This document shows, piece after piece, positions 44,389 through 52,866 of a stretch of DNA of 64,000 bases. This DNA is from Myxococcales bacterium (GTDB taxonomy: Bacteria > Myxococcota_A > Polyangia > Palsa-1104 > JAEUJZ01), in assembly GCA_016794505.1 (NCBI GenBank), contig JAEUJZ010000020.1, forward strand, positions 1-64,000, given 5' to 3'. The position numbers and the translations under genes were made by a program. Position 1 is the stretch's first letter. Each line of letters starts with the position of its first letter. The notes under the pieces are model-generated. The model was not told the DNA's origin, did no database searches, and worked only from the letters and a program-made list of their open reading frames with translations.

Positions 44389-44871
44389 ATGAAATGGCTC
44401 GCTCTGCTTCTGCCGCTGGTCTTCGCTGCTCCTGCCTGTCACCATCCTCCGTCGACTCCCGATGCGGTCATGGCGGCCGTCAAGCCCGTGCTCGATAAGG
44501 AGCTGACGCGCATTGGGCAGGCTCCGAAGAGCGTCTCTGCGGATGAAGTGGCGCGCATTGCCAAGCCATTTGACGTCTCTCCCCAGGTGCATTACCTGCT
44601 GCAGATTGAAGGCAAGGAAGCTGCGCTGAGCGTCTACTACCTGGGCAACGAGGAGGCCAAGACTTCTCCGCTGATTCTGCAGCTCTCGAAAGCGTCAGGG
44701 GCCGAGAAGGACGCCGGCAAGCCGGTCGCGTTTCACCTGCACACGCACAACAAGCAGGCTTTCTTTGCACACCTGGCCACCAGTCAGGGGCCAGATACCG
44801 GCCTGCAAAACGTACTGCTGCAAATTTTCTCTCCCGGAGCCGGGACGGAGATTGGCAAAGCGCTGAAGTAG
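44389..44871 (+). CDS. Lipoprotein paralogue of preceding gene
   Basis: A protein of 160 residues. It has a lipoprotein signal peptide ending in APAC, absent from its neighbour at 43913, and the same KPFDVSPQVHYLLQIEGKEA and FHLHTHNK motifs. The ATG at 44389 begins the signal; an AGAGGAT precedes it. The pair probably arose by tandem duplication followed by a change of location. The DUF4157 gene starts 17 bases after its stop. Confidence 0.75.
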   Translation: MKWLALLLPLVFAAPACHHPPSTPDAVMAAVKPVLDKELTRIGQAPKSVSADEVARIAKPFDVSPQVHYLLQIEGKEAALSVYYLGNEEAKTSPLILQLSKASGAEKDAGKPVAFHLHTHNKQAFFAHLATSQGPDTGLQNVLLQIFSPGAGTEIGKALK

Positions 44872-44888
44872 ACTTGGAGCCGCAACAC

Positions 44889-45533
44889 ATGTCGCAGCAA
44901 CGCAAGGGTGGTGAGTTCTGGTTCGAACAGCAGCACGAGGACCTAGCTCAGCAACACGAGGGGCGAGCCGAGCGTGAGCATGCACCACTCAGTCCGGTGG
45001 CACAGCTTCAGCGGTATGTGGGCAACTCGCGACTGCTGCAGCTGCGGGCCCGCAACGCCGCTGTGCAGCGCCGCATGAGCATGAGCGAAGCGACGCAGCA
45101 GGCCGAGACCCACGCGGAAGAGTCCTTTGCCGAGCAGAGACAGGTGGCCGCCGCCGAGCCGGACATCAGCATTCCGTCGGGGGGCCAGGCACTGCCCAAG
45201 GGAGTGCAGACCATGGCAGAGCAACACCTGGGCGTCTCGATGAGCGATGTTCAGGTTGTGCATGGCGCCGATGCCGCGACCAAGCCGATTCAGGCCCAGG
45301 CCTTCGCGACCGAAGACGCAGGCGTGCCCAAGGTCGTGCTCAGCAGCGACGTGGATCTGCAGTCGCGAGAGGGGCAGTTCACGCTCATGCACGAGCTCTC
45401 TCACATTGGCCAGCAGAAGAAGAGCGCCACCGGTTCGCTGCAAGGGCTAGGCGGAGACGAAGGACACCGCGAACACCTGGAAAGCGAAGCCGACAAGCAG
45501 GGCGCGCGGATGTTGAACCAGCTTCACAAGTAG
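44889..45533 (+). CDS. DUF4157 (eCIS core) HExxH protein
   Basis: A protein of 214 residues. A hydrophilic, Gln/Glu-rich N-terminus (1-~90) precedes the DUF4157 domain (~93-205): IPSGGQALPKGVQTMAEQHL, VQVVHGADAATKPIQAQAFA, and the zincin motif MHELSHIGQQ (HELSH 168-172), with a third acidic ligand candidate in LESEAD. DUF4157 is the eCIS core domain found in effectors and cargo of contractile injection systems. No C-terminal toxin domain follows. The ATG at 44889 has GGAG nine bases upstream. It ends the rightward island; the next genes are convergent. Confidence 0.8.
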   Translation: MSQQRKGGEFWFEQQHEDLAQQHEGRAEREHAPLSPVAQLQRYVGNSRLLQLRARNAAVQRRMSMSEATQQAETHAEESFAEQRQVAAAEPDISIPSGGQALPKGVQTMAEQHLGVSMSDVQVVHGADAATKPIQAQAFATEDAGVPKVVLSSDVDLQSREGQFTLMHELSHIGQQKKSATGSLQGLGGDEGHREHLESEADKQGARMLNQLHK

Positions 45534-45603
45534 CACCGCGCCCTCGGAGCCGTGAGGATGGGCAGCCGGCTGGATTGGGCCCCGCAGGTTTATGCGATGG
45601 CTT

Positions 45604-46368
45604 CTAGCGGCGCAGAGCTGCGCTGAGCTCTTGGCGAATGATGTCCGCGAGCTGATCGGAATGTACCGACGGAGGTGCTGCAGCAGGACGTGCAGCGGCG
45701 ACCGGCGCGGCCTTAACGCCCCGCGCTTCGGGCCCCAGTCCAGCCTTGCGGCGCGCTTCCAACAGCGCCGGCAGCATCGTCGCAGGCAGCGGCTTGACTC
45801 CCCCGATCGGCAGCGCCAACAGGGCGATGCGCGCAAGATGCTCGACGAGCTCCAGACGCAGATACGCCTGTTCGATGCTGTCGCCCCAGGCAAAGACCCC
45901 GTTTCCCGCCACCAAAACAGCGTCGTATTCGATGGCAAAGGGCGCGATGGCCGCGACGGCCGCAGGTCCCGGCGCAGACAGCGGCACCAAGGGCACAAGC
46001 GGCCCCAGCGAGACGACGGCTTCTGGCAAGAACGTCTCAAGCGAGCGACCACAGGCGCCAAGCGCCGTCGCGTGCGGCGGATGCGCATGCACCACGGCTC
46101 GCACATCGGGGCGGGCTTTGAACAGCGCCAGATGGATCCCCATCTCGGAAAACACCCGGTTCCGTCCCCCGACCACGGCGCCGCTCTCATCGACGACAAC
46201 CAGGCTCTCGGCGCTGACATCGGCCTTGGAAAAGGCGGTCGGCGTCGCCAGAAAGCGCCCATCGGACTGTCGAGCGCTTAGGTTGCCGTCGTGGTTTGCC
46301 ACCCAGCCACGGCTGTGTAGACGACGGCTGGTATCAACTAGCTGCAAGCGAAGCGTCGACTCACTCAT
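45604..46368 (-). CDS. Class II aldolase/adducin protein with BMC-targeting tail
   Basis: A protein of 254 residues. The fold is that of fuculose-phosphate aldolase: GNLSAR, the catalytic Glu in FSE (E75) and two zinc His in VVHAHP (H94, H96). The third ligand, the His of the usual NHG, is replaced by N156 in VAGNG, so the metal site is incomplete. After residue ~215 an Ala/Pro linker leads to an amphipathic helix (residues 236-254, [18 protein letters not shown]). This is the form of an encapsulation peptide that docks cargo to a microcompartment shell. The start overlaps the upstream vertex-protein gene by four bases (ATGA). Confidence 0.85.
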   Translation of the reverse strand: MSESTLRLQLVDTSRRLHSRGWVANHDGNLSARQSDGRFLATPTAFSKADVSAESLVVVDESGAVVGGRNRVFSEMGIHLALFKARPDVRAVVHAHPPHATALGACGRSLETFLPEAVVSLGPLVPLVPLSAPGPAAVAAIAPFAIEYDAVLVAGNGVFAWGDSIEQAYLRLELVEHLARIALLALPIGGVKPLPATMLPALLEARRKAGLGPEARGVKAAPVAAARPAAAPPSVHSDQLADIIRQELSAALRR

Positions 46369-46661
46369 GCGCGCTGTCCTGACACCGCGACATCCAGCGT
46401 CACGCGATCGACGACGCCAACGATCAGCGAGCGAATGGGCACCTGCGCGCCCATCTTCAAGAGCTGCCGCACACCGTTGCCTTCTTGCATCACCAACACA
46501 ACATCGCCGACGCCTGCTTGTACGTCGTCGACAGCCAGGAACGATGGGCCGCTGTCCGCCCCCTGTTCATCGAGCGGCTGCACCGCCAACAGCTTGCGCG
46601 CGTGAAACATCGGGTGCTTTGCGGTCGCCACCACCGGACCTAAGACGCGACACAGCTTCAC
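46365..46661 (-). CDS. BMC-P (EutN/CcmL) vertex protein
   Basis: A protein of 98 residues of the EutN/CcmL family, which form pentamers that cap microcompartment vertices. Family pattern is clear: [17 protein letters not shown] at the start, [22 protein letters not shown] and the late VGVVDRV. The GTG start overlaps the stop of the preceding vertex gene (GTGA), and its own stop overlaps the aldolase start. Confidence 0.92.
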   Translation of the reverse strand: MKLCRVLGPVVATAKHPMFHARKLLAVQPLDEQGADSGPSFLAVDDVQAGVGDVVLVMQEGNGVRQLLKMGAQVPIRSLIVGVVDRVTLDVAVSGQRA

Positions 46662-46996
46662 GCCGAACCTCCGTCGATAGATGCCAGCGAGACGGCTTCA
46701 AACTCAGACAGAGCCGTCGACGCATTGCGCGGCGTCACTGCGACATCGTCGACGATGCCGACAATGGCCAGGTCAACGGGCACAAACCATGGATCCAGCG
46801 CCAAGGCCGCCTCGCGTGAGCCGACGGTATAGACCAGCTCTCCCGAACCGGCGCGCACCGTGTCGACAGCGACCGCCGGACCGCCCACCGGCTTTTGCGC
46901 GTGATCCAGGGGCTGCACAAGCAAGAACTTCGCGCCCTCTAGGCCTTCGTATTTCTGACTGGCGACGACGGTGCCGATGACGCGGGCGAGCTGCAT
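46658..46996 (-). CDS. BMC-P (EutN/CcmL) vertex protein, second copy
   Basis: A protein of 112 residues of the EutN/CcmL family: [38 protein letters not shown] and AIVGIVDDV. It is clearly related to, but not a recent duplicate of, the neighbour at 46365. The ATG at 46996 matches the usual family start; an ATG at 47008 is also in frame. It is the first gene of the three-gene microcompartment operon. Confidence 0.9.
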   Translation of the reverse strand: MQLARVIGTVVASQKYEGLEGAKFLLVQPLDHAQKPVGGPAVAVDTVRAGSGELVYTVGSREAALALDPWFVPVDLAIVGIVDDVAVTPRNASTALSEFEAVSLASIDGGSA

Positions 46997-47114
46997 GTGG
47001 CCGCACATTAGGCGACTGCGGCCCGGCGCGTCAATGCTCTCTGCGGCGCCAATAAACGGGGATGCCACCGCACGACTTGACGAACCGCCCCCGCCAGTGC
47101 GACGAGACGACAGC

Positions 47115-47810
47115 GTGACCCCGTCGCACGAAACGGCCGAGGCGCCGATCATCGCCCGCCCGCGGCTCTTGCTCATCGACAACTATGACTCGTTTACGTT
47201 CAATCTGGCACAGGCTCTGGCCGTGGCTGGCGCCGATGTCGAGGTGGTTCGCAACGACGCACTCACCGTCGATCAAGCCCTGCGGCAGGCACAAGATGGC
47301 CTGGTGTTTTCACCCGGTCCAGGGCGTCCCAGCGACGCGGGCATCTCGCCCCGTGTGCTGGCCACTGCCTTGAAAGAACGGCCCGATCTGCCGGTTCTGG
47401 GCATCTGCTTGGGTCATCAGCTTCTCGCCGAAGTTCTGGGAGCCCGCGTCGAGCGCGCCCAGCAGCCGATACACGGCAAGATCTGGCAGGTGCAGCAGGT
47501 CTCGCCGCCACACGATGACCCAGATTGCGCGCCCGATCCGCTGTGGCGTGGCCTGCCGCAGACGATCGCCGCGACGCGATATCACTCGTTGATCGTGGCC
47601 GCAACCAGCGTGCCGCACGGCCTGCGCGTCAGTGCAATATCCGCATTCACCGACGGAGAAACCAGCGACGAAGCGGTGATCATGGCCCTTTATCACCGCA
47701 GCCGCCCGCTGTTTGGCCTGCAGTTTCACCCCGAGTCGATCGGCTGCCCGCAGGGACCACGTCTGCTGCAGAACTTCATCGCCCTCTGCCGAAGCAGGCC
47801 GAACCGATGA
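47115..47810 (+). CDS. trpG: Glutamine amidotransferase, TrpG/PabA type
   Basis: A protein of 231 residues: class I amidotransferase that supplies ammonia to anthranilate or aminodeoxychorismate synthase. It has LLIDNYDSFTFN, FSPGPG, the nucleophile in LGICLGHQ, and the His-Glu pair in QFHPES. No TrpE/PabB partner is in the window, so the pathway cannot be fixed. The GTG at 47115 is chosen because it gives a normal length and leaves a 118-base divergent promoter region to the vertex gene; ATG 47034 is an alternative. Neither has a strong ribosome-binding site. Confidence 0.88.
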   Translation: MTPSHETAEAPIIARPRLLLIDNYDSFTFNLAQALAVAGADVEVVRNDALTVDQALRQAQDGLVFSPGPGRPSDAGISPRVLATALKERPDLPVLGICLGHQLLAEVLGARVERAQQPIHGKIWQVQQVSPPHDDPDCAPDPLWRGLPQTIAATRYHSLIVAATSVPHGLRVSAISAFTDGETSDEAVIMALYHRSRPLFGLQFHPESIGCPQGPRLLQNFIALCRSRPNR

Positions 47811-47917
47811 CGAGTGAGCCAGGAAGAGGCAACGGGGAAAAGGCGAAGGGACGACTGGCGGTGAGCGAGCGAGAAGACGCGCGGCACCGGATGGGCGCCG
47901 CGAACCCAACGACGAAG

Positions 47918-48886
47918 CTAGGCGCCCTTGATGCGCTTAAGCTCGCTCAATAGCTCGGGCAGCGCCTTTTCCCACTGCATGACCAAGCCATAGTCGGCAA
48001 GCTGGAAAATCGGCGCCTCGGCGTCTTTGTTGATGGCGACGATGACCTTTGAGCCCTTCATCCCGGCCAAGTGCTGGATGGCGCCCGAGATGGCGACGGC
48101 GATGTACAGATCCGGGGCGACGACCTTGCCGGTCTGACCGACCTGCAGATCGTTGGGAACCATGCCCGCATCGCAGGCCGCGCGACTTGCGCCCATGGCC
48201 GCGCCCAGCACGTCGCAGATCTGCTCGATTTGGGCGAAGTTCTTCCCATCTTTCATGCCGCGCCCGCCCGAGACGACGATGCGCGCTTCGGTTAGGTCGG
48301 GACGGTCGCGCTTCTGCGTCTGAAGCTCGACGAACTCGGCGCCCTGCGCGTCGATGTTGCCGGGGGCCACTGCCGACACCGGGCTATTGCTGCCGATGGC
48401 CGCGGCGCGTGAAAATTCTGTCTGACGCGCGCTGACCACGGCGGCTGGGCTGGTGATTTCCAGCGTCTGATAGACGTTGCCGGCATTGGTGGCGCGACGA
48501 AACTGACGCGCCGCCAGAACAGCGCTGATGTCCGGCGCCAAGCCCGCGTCCAGCAGGCCCGCCACGCGCGGAAACAGATCTTTACCGACGGCGGTGCTGG
48601 TGCCACCGACTAACGTCGCACCCTGTTCCTTGGCGACCCGCGCGACGATGGGCGCATAGGTCTCGGCCAAGTAGTGCTGAAGCGCCGGGGCTTCCACCGT
48701 CAGAACACCGTCGGCACCAAAGGTCGCAGCCTGCGCCGCGGCGCCCTTGACGTTGTCGCCGATCAGCAGAAACAGCAGCTTGCCGCCCTGCGCCTTGTGA
48801 ACCGCGCGAGCGAAAGTGATCGCCGACAGCGCCGCTGGACGCAGCGCGCCTTCCGCCTGCTCCAGATAGATCAGTACGTTTCCCAT
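47918..48886 (-). CDS. etfA: Electron transfer flavoprotein alpha subunit
   Basis: A protein of 322 residues that carries FAD and passes electrons from acyl-CoA and related dehydrogenases to ETF:quinone oxidoreductase. The FAD-binding C-terminal domain shows [33 protein letters not shown] and IQHLAGM. The ATG at 48886 has AAGGG upstream. It lies 30 bases after the etfB stop in the same operon. Confidence 0.95.
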   Translation of the reverse strand: MGNVLIYLEQAEGALRPAALSAITFARAVHKAQGGKLLFLLIGDNVKGAAAQAATFGADGVLTVEAPALQHYLAETYAPIVARVAKEQGATLVGGTSTAVGKDLFPRVAGLLDAGLAPDISAVLAARQFRRATNAGNVYQTLEITSPAAVVSARQTEFSRAAAIGSNSPVSAVAPGNIDAQGAEFVELQTQKRDRPDLTEARIVVSGGRGMKDGKNFAQIEQICDVLGAAMGASRAACDAGMVPNDLQVGQTGKVVAPDLYIAVAISGAIQHLAGMKGSKVIVAINKDAEAPIFQLADYGLVMQWEKALPELLSELKRIKGA

Positions 48887-48916
48887 CTGTGTACCCTTCT
48901 TTCTCTAGAGCAACCG

Positions 48917-49738
48917 TTACAGGACCTTGGCTTCCGAGCGCAGCTTCTCGACGAGCTCGTGTACCGAGGCGATCTTCTTGCCAGCCTGGCGCGCCGGGGG
49001 CAGCTCGGAGCCGTGCGTCTTGACCTGCAGCGCCGTCGAGACGCCCAAGCCGGACAGCGTCAGGGCCTCGATGGGCTTGTCCTTGGCCGCGCGAATGCCC
49101 TTGAGCGACGCGTAGCGCGGGCCTTCGGGATAGGCGAAGTTGGCCGCGGTGCGCCCGTTCTTGACGGCCTGTGGCGCGATGATGCGCAGGTCGACGGTCA
49201 CCACCGCCGGCAGGCGCACTTTCTTGATCTCGACGCCGTTGTCGACTTCACGACCGACGAGCAGCGCCTTGCCGCCGTCGACCACCTGGATGCTGCACGC
49301 GAATGTCGCCTGCGGCCAGCCGAGCAGCGCAGCCAAGCGCTGACCGACGTCGTTGCCTTCGTTGTCCGCGGCCAGCTTGCCCATCAGCACCAGGTCCGGC
49401 TGATCGCGGCGAACGAGCTTTTCCAGCGTCTTGGCGACGATGACGGCATCCAGCTCTTCGTCTTTGGCTTCAACGCGGATGGCCTTGTCAGCCCCCATTG
49501 CCAAGGCCGAGCGCAGCTGCTGCTGCACATCTGCTGGCCCCAGCGAGGCGACGGTGACAGCCCCCTGCCGCGTGGCCGGAGCCGCGCCGTCTTCGGTCAG
49601 ACGCAGCGCCGCTTCGACGGCGTACTCGTCAAACTGGTTGAGCTGCCAGTTGGCAGCGGAAAGATCGAGCGCGTTGCCCTTGAGCTTGATCTTCTGCCCA
49701 GGGTCGGGAATGCGTTTGGCGGTGACCAGGATCTTCAC
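48917..49738 (-). CDS. etfB: Electron transfer flavoprotein beta subunit
   Basis: A protein of 273 residues, the AMP-binding partner of EtfA. Recognisable stretches are KRIPDPGQKI, NQFDEYAVEAALRL, MGADKAIRV, LVLMGKLAADNEGNDVGQRLA and LPAVVTVDL. The start is a GTG at 49738 with GAGGAG seven bases upstream. It precedes etfA by 30 bases. A pair of 12-base direct repeats sits 39 to 70 bases upstream. Confidence 0.95.
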   Translation of the reverse strand: MKILVTAKRIPDPGQKIKLKGNALDLSAANWQLNQFDEYAVEAALRLTEDGAAPATRQGAVTVASLGPADVQQQLRSALAMGADKAIRVEAKDEELDAVIVAKTLEKLVRRDQPDLVLMGKLAADNEGNDVGQRLAALLGWPQATFACSIQVVDGGKALLVGREVDNGVEIKKVRLPAVVTVDLRIIAPQAVKNGRTAANFAYPEGPRYASLKGIRAAKDKPIEALTLSGLGVSTALQVKTHGSELPPARQAGKKIASVHELVEKLRSEAKVL

Positions 49739-49776
49739 GGTTCCACTCCTCTTACGGACGGTCGGCCACTGGATAG

Positions 49777-49808
49777 CACTAGATAGTTCTAGATACCACT
49801 AGATAGTT
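49777..49808. promoter_or_regulatory. Direct repeats upstream of etfB, possible operator
   Basis: CACTAGATAGTT occurs at 49777-49788 and again at 49797-49808, spacing 20 bases, with the related CTAGATAC between. The repeats fall 39-70 bases upstream of the etfB start. A regulator binding two adjacent helix faces is possible; no regulator is identified. Confidence 0.35.
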
Positions 49809-49850
49809 GCGGGAAAAACAGCGACGTGCGGTGCAGAAATCGCGAGGGAG

Positions 49851-50285
49851 TTAGGCGGGCGACTTTGCAGCGGTTTCGGCTGCGCCGTGGTTGCGACGAG
49901 GGCCGGCCAAGGTCGACGACGAATCCACGCCCGGTGCCGCAAACTCACCCCGTCGAGCCCACAGAAGGACCAGGCCCGTGCCGCCCAGGACACCCGCCGG
50001 AAGCTGAGCGGTATCGGGGACGTGGAAGGCCGCAGCCCCCGCGACGATCGCTAGCAGCGACAGCACCAGAGCCGGAAACCAGGCCACACTCCGACGCTGA
50101 AACAGGCCCACGGCGACCGCAAGGCACAGGGCGGTCAGGCCTCCATAAATCGCCAGGTCGCTGGCCACCGCGGCCACCTCACGATGGACGTACGGTGCGC
50201 GCAGAACGGCGAACAACAGCGTCCCGGCATAGAGAAGAAAGCAGCAGCCCACCATATCGGGCGCTACGGTGCGTCGGACAGACAT
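49851..50285 (-). CDS. Small integral membrane protein
   Basis: A protein of 144 residues with four hydrophobic spans (approximately residues 12-30, 43-62, 71-91 and 96-112) and a short polar, Ser/Ala/Pro-rich C-terminal tail. I recognise no family. It lies between etfB and the dikinase-like gene, all leftward. Whether it belongs to either transcript is unclear. Confidence 0.65.
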   Translation of the reverse strand: MSVRRTVAPDMVGCCFLLYAGTLLFAVLRAPYVHREVAAVASDLAIYGGLTALCLAVAVGLFQRRSVAWFPALVLSLLAIVAGAAAFHVPDTAQLPAGVLGGTGLVLLWARRGEFAAPGVDSSSTLAGPRRNHGAAETAAKSPA

Positions 50286-50399
50286 ACCGGCAGCCTATCG
50301 TGGATGCTAGTCCCTGTCACCCATCTGCACGCGCCGCCCGCCCCCTGCCCTGGCTCGGTTGCCGGTGGCGCGCCTTTGGGAAAACGCGATCAGCCAACT

Positions 50400-52646
50400 T
50401 TAGGTGCGCGGCGACGCAATCGGCATCAGATACACGTGGCCTTTGTCCGCGTCGACCCAGATCTCTTGCCCTTCGGCGATCAGGCGGGTGGCCTGGCGCG
50501 TGCCCACCACCGCAGGCAGCCCGCGCTCGCGCGCCAAGATCGCCCCGTGGGAAAACAGGCCCCCGCTGTCCGCCACCAAGGCCCGCGCTCGCCACAGAGC
50601 CGCTGCCCACGACGGAAGCAGCGCCGGCACGACCAAGATGGCATCGCTCTCCCCATCCACCGGGCTAGGCAGCGTTGGCTCCGCCGAAAACAGATCGCGA
50701 ATGACGTGGGCTCGACCGCGCACCAAGCCCGCCGGCCCCGGTACGCCAAAGCCACGCAGCACGACCGTACGCGGCGGTGTCCACAGCGGCTGCCCGCGCG
50801 ACAGACGCACCGGAGGCACCATGCTGCGCGCATGCACACGACTCTTTTTTCCATCGCTCGAAAGCCCGCGCAGCCGCTGGGCATCTCCGTCGGCAAGGAG
50901 GCGCACTTCCAGCTCGTCGTCTTCGCGCTCACCACAGGAAAGCGCCGACGCCGTCCATGGCAGATCGAAGATGTCGTCGGTGAAGTCCAGTAGGCCGAGC
51001 CGCTTCAACAGAGCCCCGCGCCGCAAAAGAGCCCAGCGCACCAGGCGCTGCGCACGGAAGAACAGCGCATCGTCATCTTCCGCGATGCCCTGGGCCGCCC
51101 GCGCCAGAGGCAAGAGCTTCTTGAATGCCCCGCGAGCCATGCGCGGCAGGCGGTCCAGCAAGGCGGCAAACGCTGCGTGGTACCGATCTTCGCTCTCGGC
51201 AAGCTGCTGGCTGGGCGGCGGCTGAGCTGAAAGCGCAGTGGCCATGGCGCGCACGCGCTCGGGCCGCTCGTCATCGCAGGGAGCAGCCACATCCCAGCAA
51301 GCCGCAAAGGCCCCATAGCGCGCAAGATAGCGCCGCAGATCCGCCTCGCGCGACCCTGGCTGAGCCAGATCCCACAGCATCTGCAAGCGCGCCACCGACG
51401 TTGCCGCCGCCCCCGCCAACAGATCGCCATGCTGGCTTAGGGGCTCGCCAAGGTTGCTGCGCAGAAGCTGATCCATATGCTGACGCGCTCGTCGCAGTGC
51501 CGGCGACAGCTCGGTGACATAGTGACGATAGACTGCCCGATAGGCATCCCAGGCCTGCGACAAAGACAGCGGACAGGCCGCAGGATCGGCGAGATACCGC
51601 GCCTCCAGCGCTCCATCGGAGGCCAGCAGATCCTGTTCTAGTGGCTGCAGTCGAGCCGCACAGGCCGGAAGGATTTCGTTGTTGTACCGCTCGGCCAAGC
51701 GCTCGATCGGCAGCACCGGCAGCGACGCACCCGGCACTTCGGCATAGTACAGGTAGCCATGAATGACCGACTGCCGCAGCCCAGGCGTCAGGTCGGCGAC
51801 GCCCGCCACCAGCGCGGCTTGCGCTTGCGACAGCGGATCGGGGTTGTGTTCCTGATCCTGCACAAAGACCAGCTCGGGATCGGCGCTCTGCGTCCACAGA
51901 TCGGGGGCGCTGGCCATGGCTTGCGGCGTCGCGGGCGCCGGCCGGACCTGCAGAAAACGCACGCTGCCGTCTGAAACCAGCGCGTACTCGACATATGCAG
52001 CAGCCGGCTCTGTCAGCTGAAATTCGTCTTGGATCTGTGCCGCCAAGGCCCTCGCACCGACGGCAAGCGGTGATGGGTCATCGGCCGGCAGAACATGCGT
52101 CGTGACCGTTGCCCACTCGGGCGTATCGGCCGGGCGCTCTTCGCAGATCGCGCGGGCACTGCTGTCGAGATAAACGACGCCCAGCTTGTCTGCGACCACC
52201 ATCGGCTGGATCAGCACAGTCACCGTCACGGGACCGCCGCAGTACGTGCGCACAAGCGCACTTTCGCCCGAAGCCCGAACCGCCGCGATCGCTTCGCCGA
52301 TGTCTTGCACGTCGACGTTCGTTTTCGTCAGAAACAGCCCGGCCGCGCTCGCTCCCGGCAGGTCCTCGTACATCGCGGAAGAGCGCACGGCAAAGCGCTT
52401 CACGGGCGCGGCCCCGAGCAGCTCATCCATGGCCTCGGCCCCGCCATACGACTCACGCTGCGCCGCATCGGCCTCACTGAGCTCGATCAGAGCCTTTCGC
52501 AAGCCGTCAAGTTCGATGGCCTCGTCGGGAAGAAGCAACAGACCGTCAGGAATCGGCAGCCCCTGGCGAAGCGCCGCAGCGAGCCGACGGGCCTTGGGAC
52601 CAATCGCTTGGCTGGTTGCTGAACCGCTATCTCGAAGCCGCAACAT
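50400..52646 (-). CDS. PEP-utilising, dikinase/Rph-like enzyme
   Basis: A protein of 748 residues. The N-terminal third is the ATP-grasp half of the pyruvate phosphate dikinase family (AIGPKARRLAAALRQGLPIPDG, FAVRSSAMYEDLPGASAAG, VYVE-like AAYVEYALVSDGSVRFLQVRP). The C-terminus has the swivelling phosphohistidine domain with SGGLFSHGAILARERGLPAVVGT (H700). No PEP-binding TIM barrel is evident, so it is closer to rifampin phosphotransferase or PEP-synthase-like proteins. It probably transfers phosphate from ATP via His to an unknown acceptor. The middle is helical and divergent. Confidence 0.8.
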   Translation of the reverse strand: MLRLRDSGSATSQAIGPKARRLAAALRQGLPIPDGLLLLPDEAIELDGLRKALIELSEADAAQRESYGGAEAMDELLGAAPVKRFAVRSSAMYEDLPGASAAGLFLTKTNVDVQDIGEAIAAVRASGESALVRTYCGGPVTVTVLIQPMVVADKLGVVYLDSSARAICEERPADTPEWATVTTHVLPADDPSPLAVGARALAAQIQDEFQLTEPAAAYVEYALVSDGSVRFLQVRPAPATPQAMASAPDLWTQSADPELVFVQDQEHNPDPLSQAQAALVAGVADLTPGLRQSVIHGYLYYAEVPGASLPVLPIERLAERYNNEILPACAARLQPLEQDLLASDGALEARYLADPAACPLSLSQAWDAYRAVYRHYVTELSPALRRARQHMDQLLRSNLGEPLSQHGDLLAGAAATSVARLQMLWDLAQPGSREADLRRYLARYGAFAACWDVAAPCDDERPERVRAMATALSAQPPPSQQLAESEDRYHAAFAALLDRLPRMARGAFKKLLPLARAAQGIAEDDDALFFRAQRLVRWALLRRGALLKRLGLLDFTDDIFDLPWTASALSCGEREDDELEVRLLADGDAQRLRGLSSDGKKSRVHARSMVPPVRLSRGQPLWTPPRTVVLRGFGVPGPAGLVRGRAHVIRDLFSAEPTLPSPVDGESDAILVVPALLPSWAAALWRARALVADSGGLFSHGAILARERGLPAVVGTRQATRLIAEGQEIWVDADKGHVYLMPIASPRT

Positions 52647-52768
52647 GAACGATCGCAGCGTACCGCTCGCGGTCAGCTTTTGAAACGCTTTGCAGCAGCG
52701 CCAAACCGCTTCCGCAGCAGGCCAACGAACACCGACCGTCCAACCGGGCCGGCCAGCAAATGATCTTC

Positions 52769-52797
52769 TTGCTCTTTGGGAACAGACCGGATATGAA
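52769..52797 (+). promoter_or_regulatory. Candidate sigma-70 promoter of rpmE
   Basis: TTGCTC (52769-52774) and TATGAA (52792-52797) are separated by 17 bases and point at rpmE, giving a leader of about 60 bases. Match is moderate. Confidence 0.35.
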
Positions 52798-52809
52798 AGG
52801 CGGTCTCAT

Positions 52810-52831
52810 GGTCCTCGCGGTTCGCAGGACC
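52810..52831 (+). promoter_or_regulatory. Hairpin in rpmE leader
   Basis: GGTCCT (52810-52815) pairs with AGGACC (52826-52831) with a partly paired GC loop. It lies in the predicted leader of the ribosomal protein gene, where autoregulatory structures are common. Function is unproven. Confidence 0.3.
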
Positions 52832-52866
52832 GTGAAAATGTCTGCGCTCTGAGGACTTACAAGACC

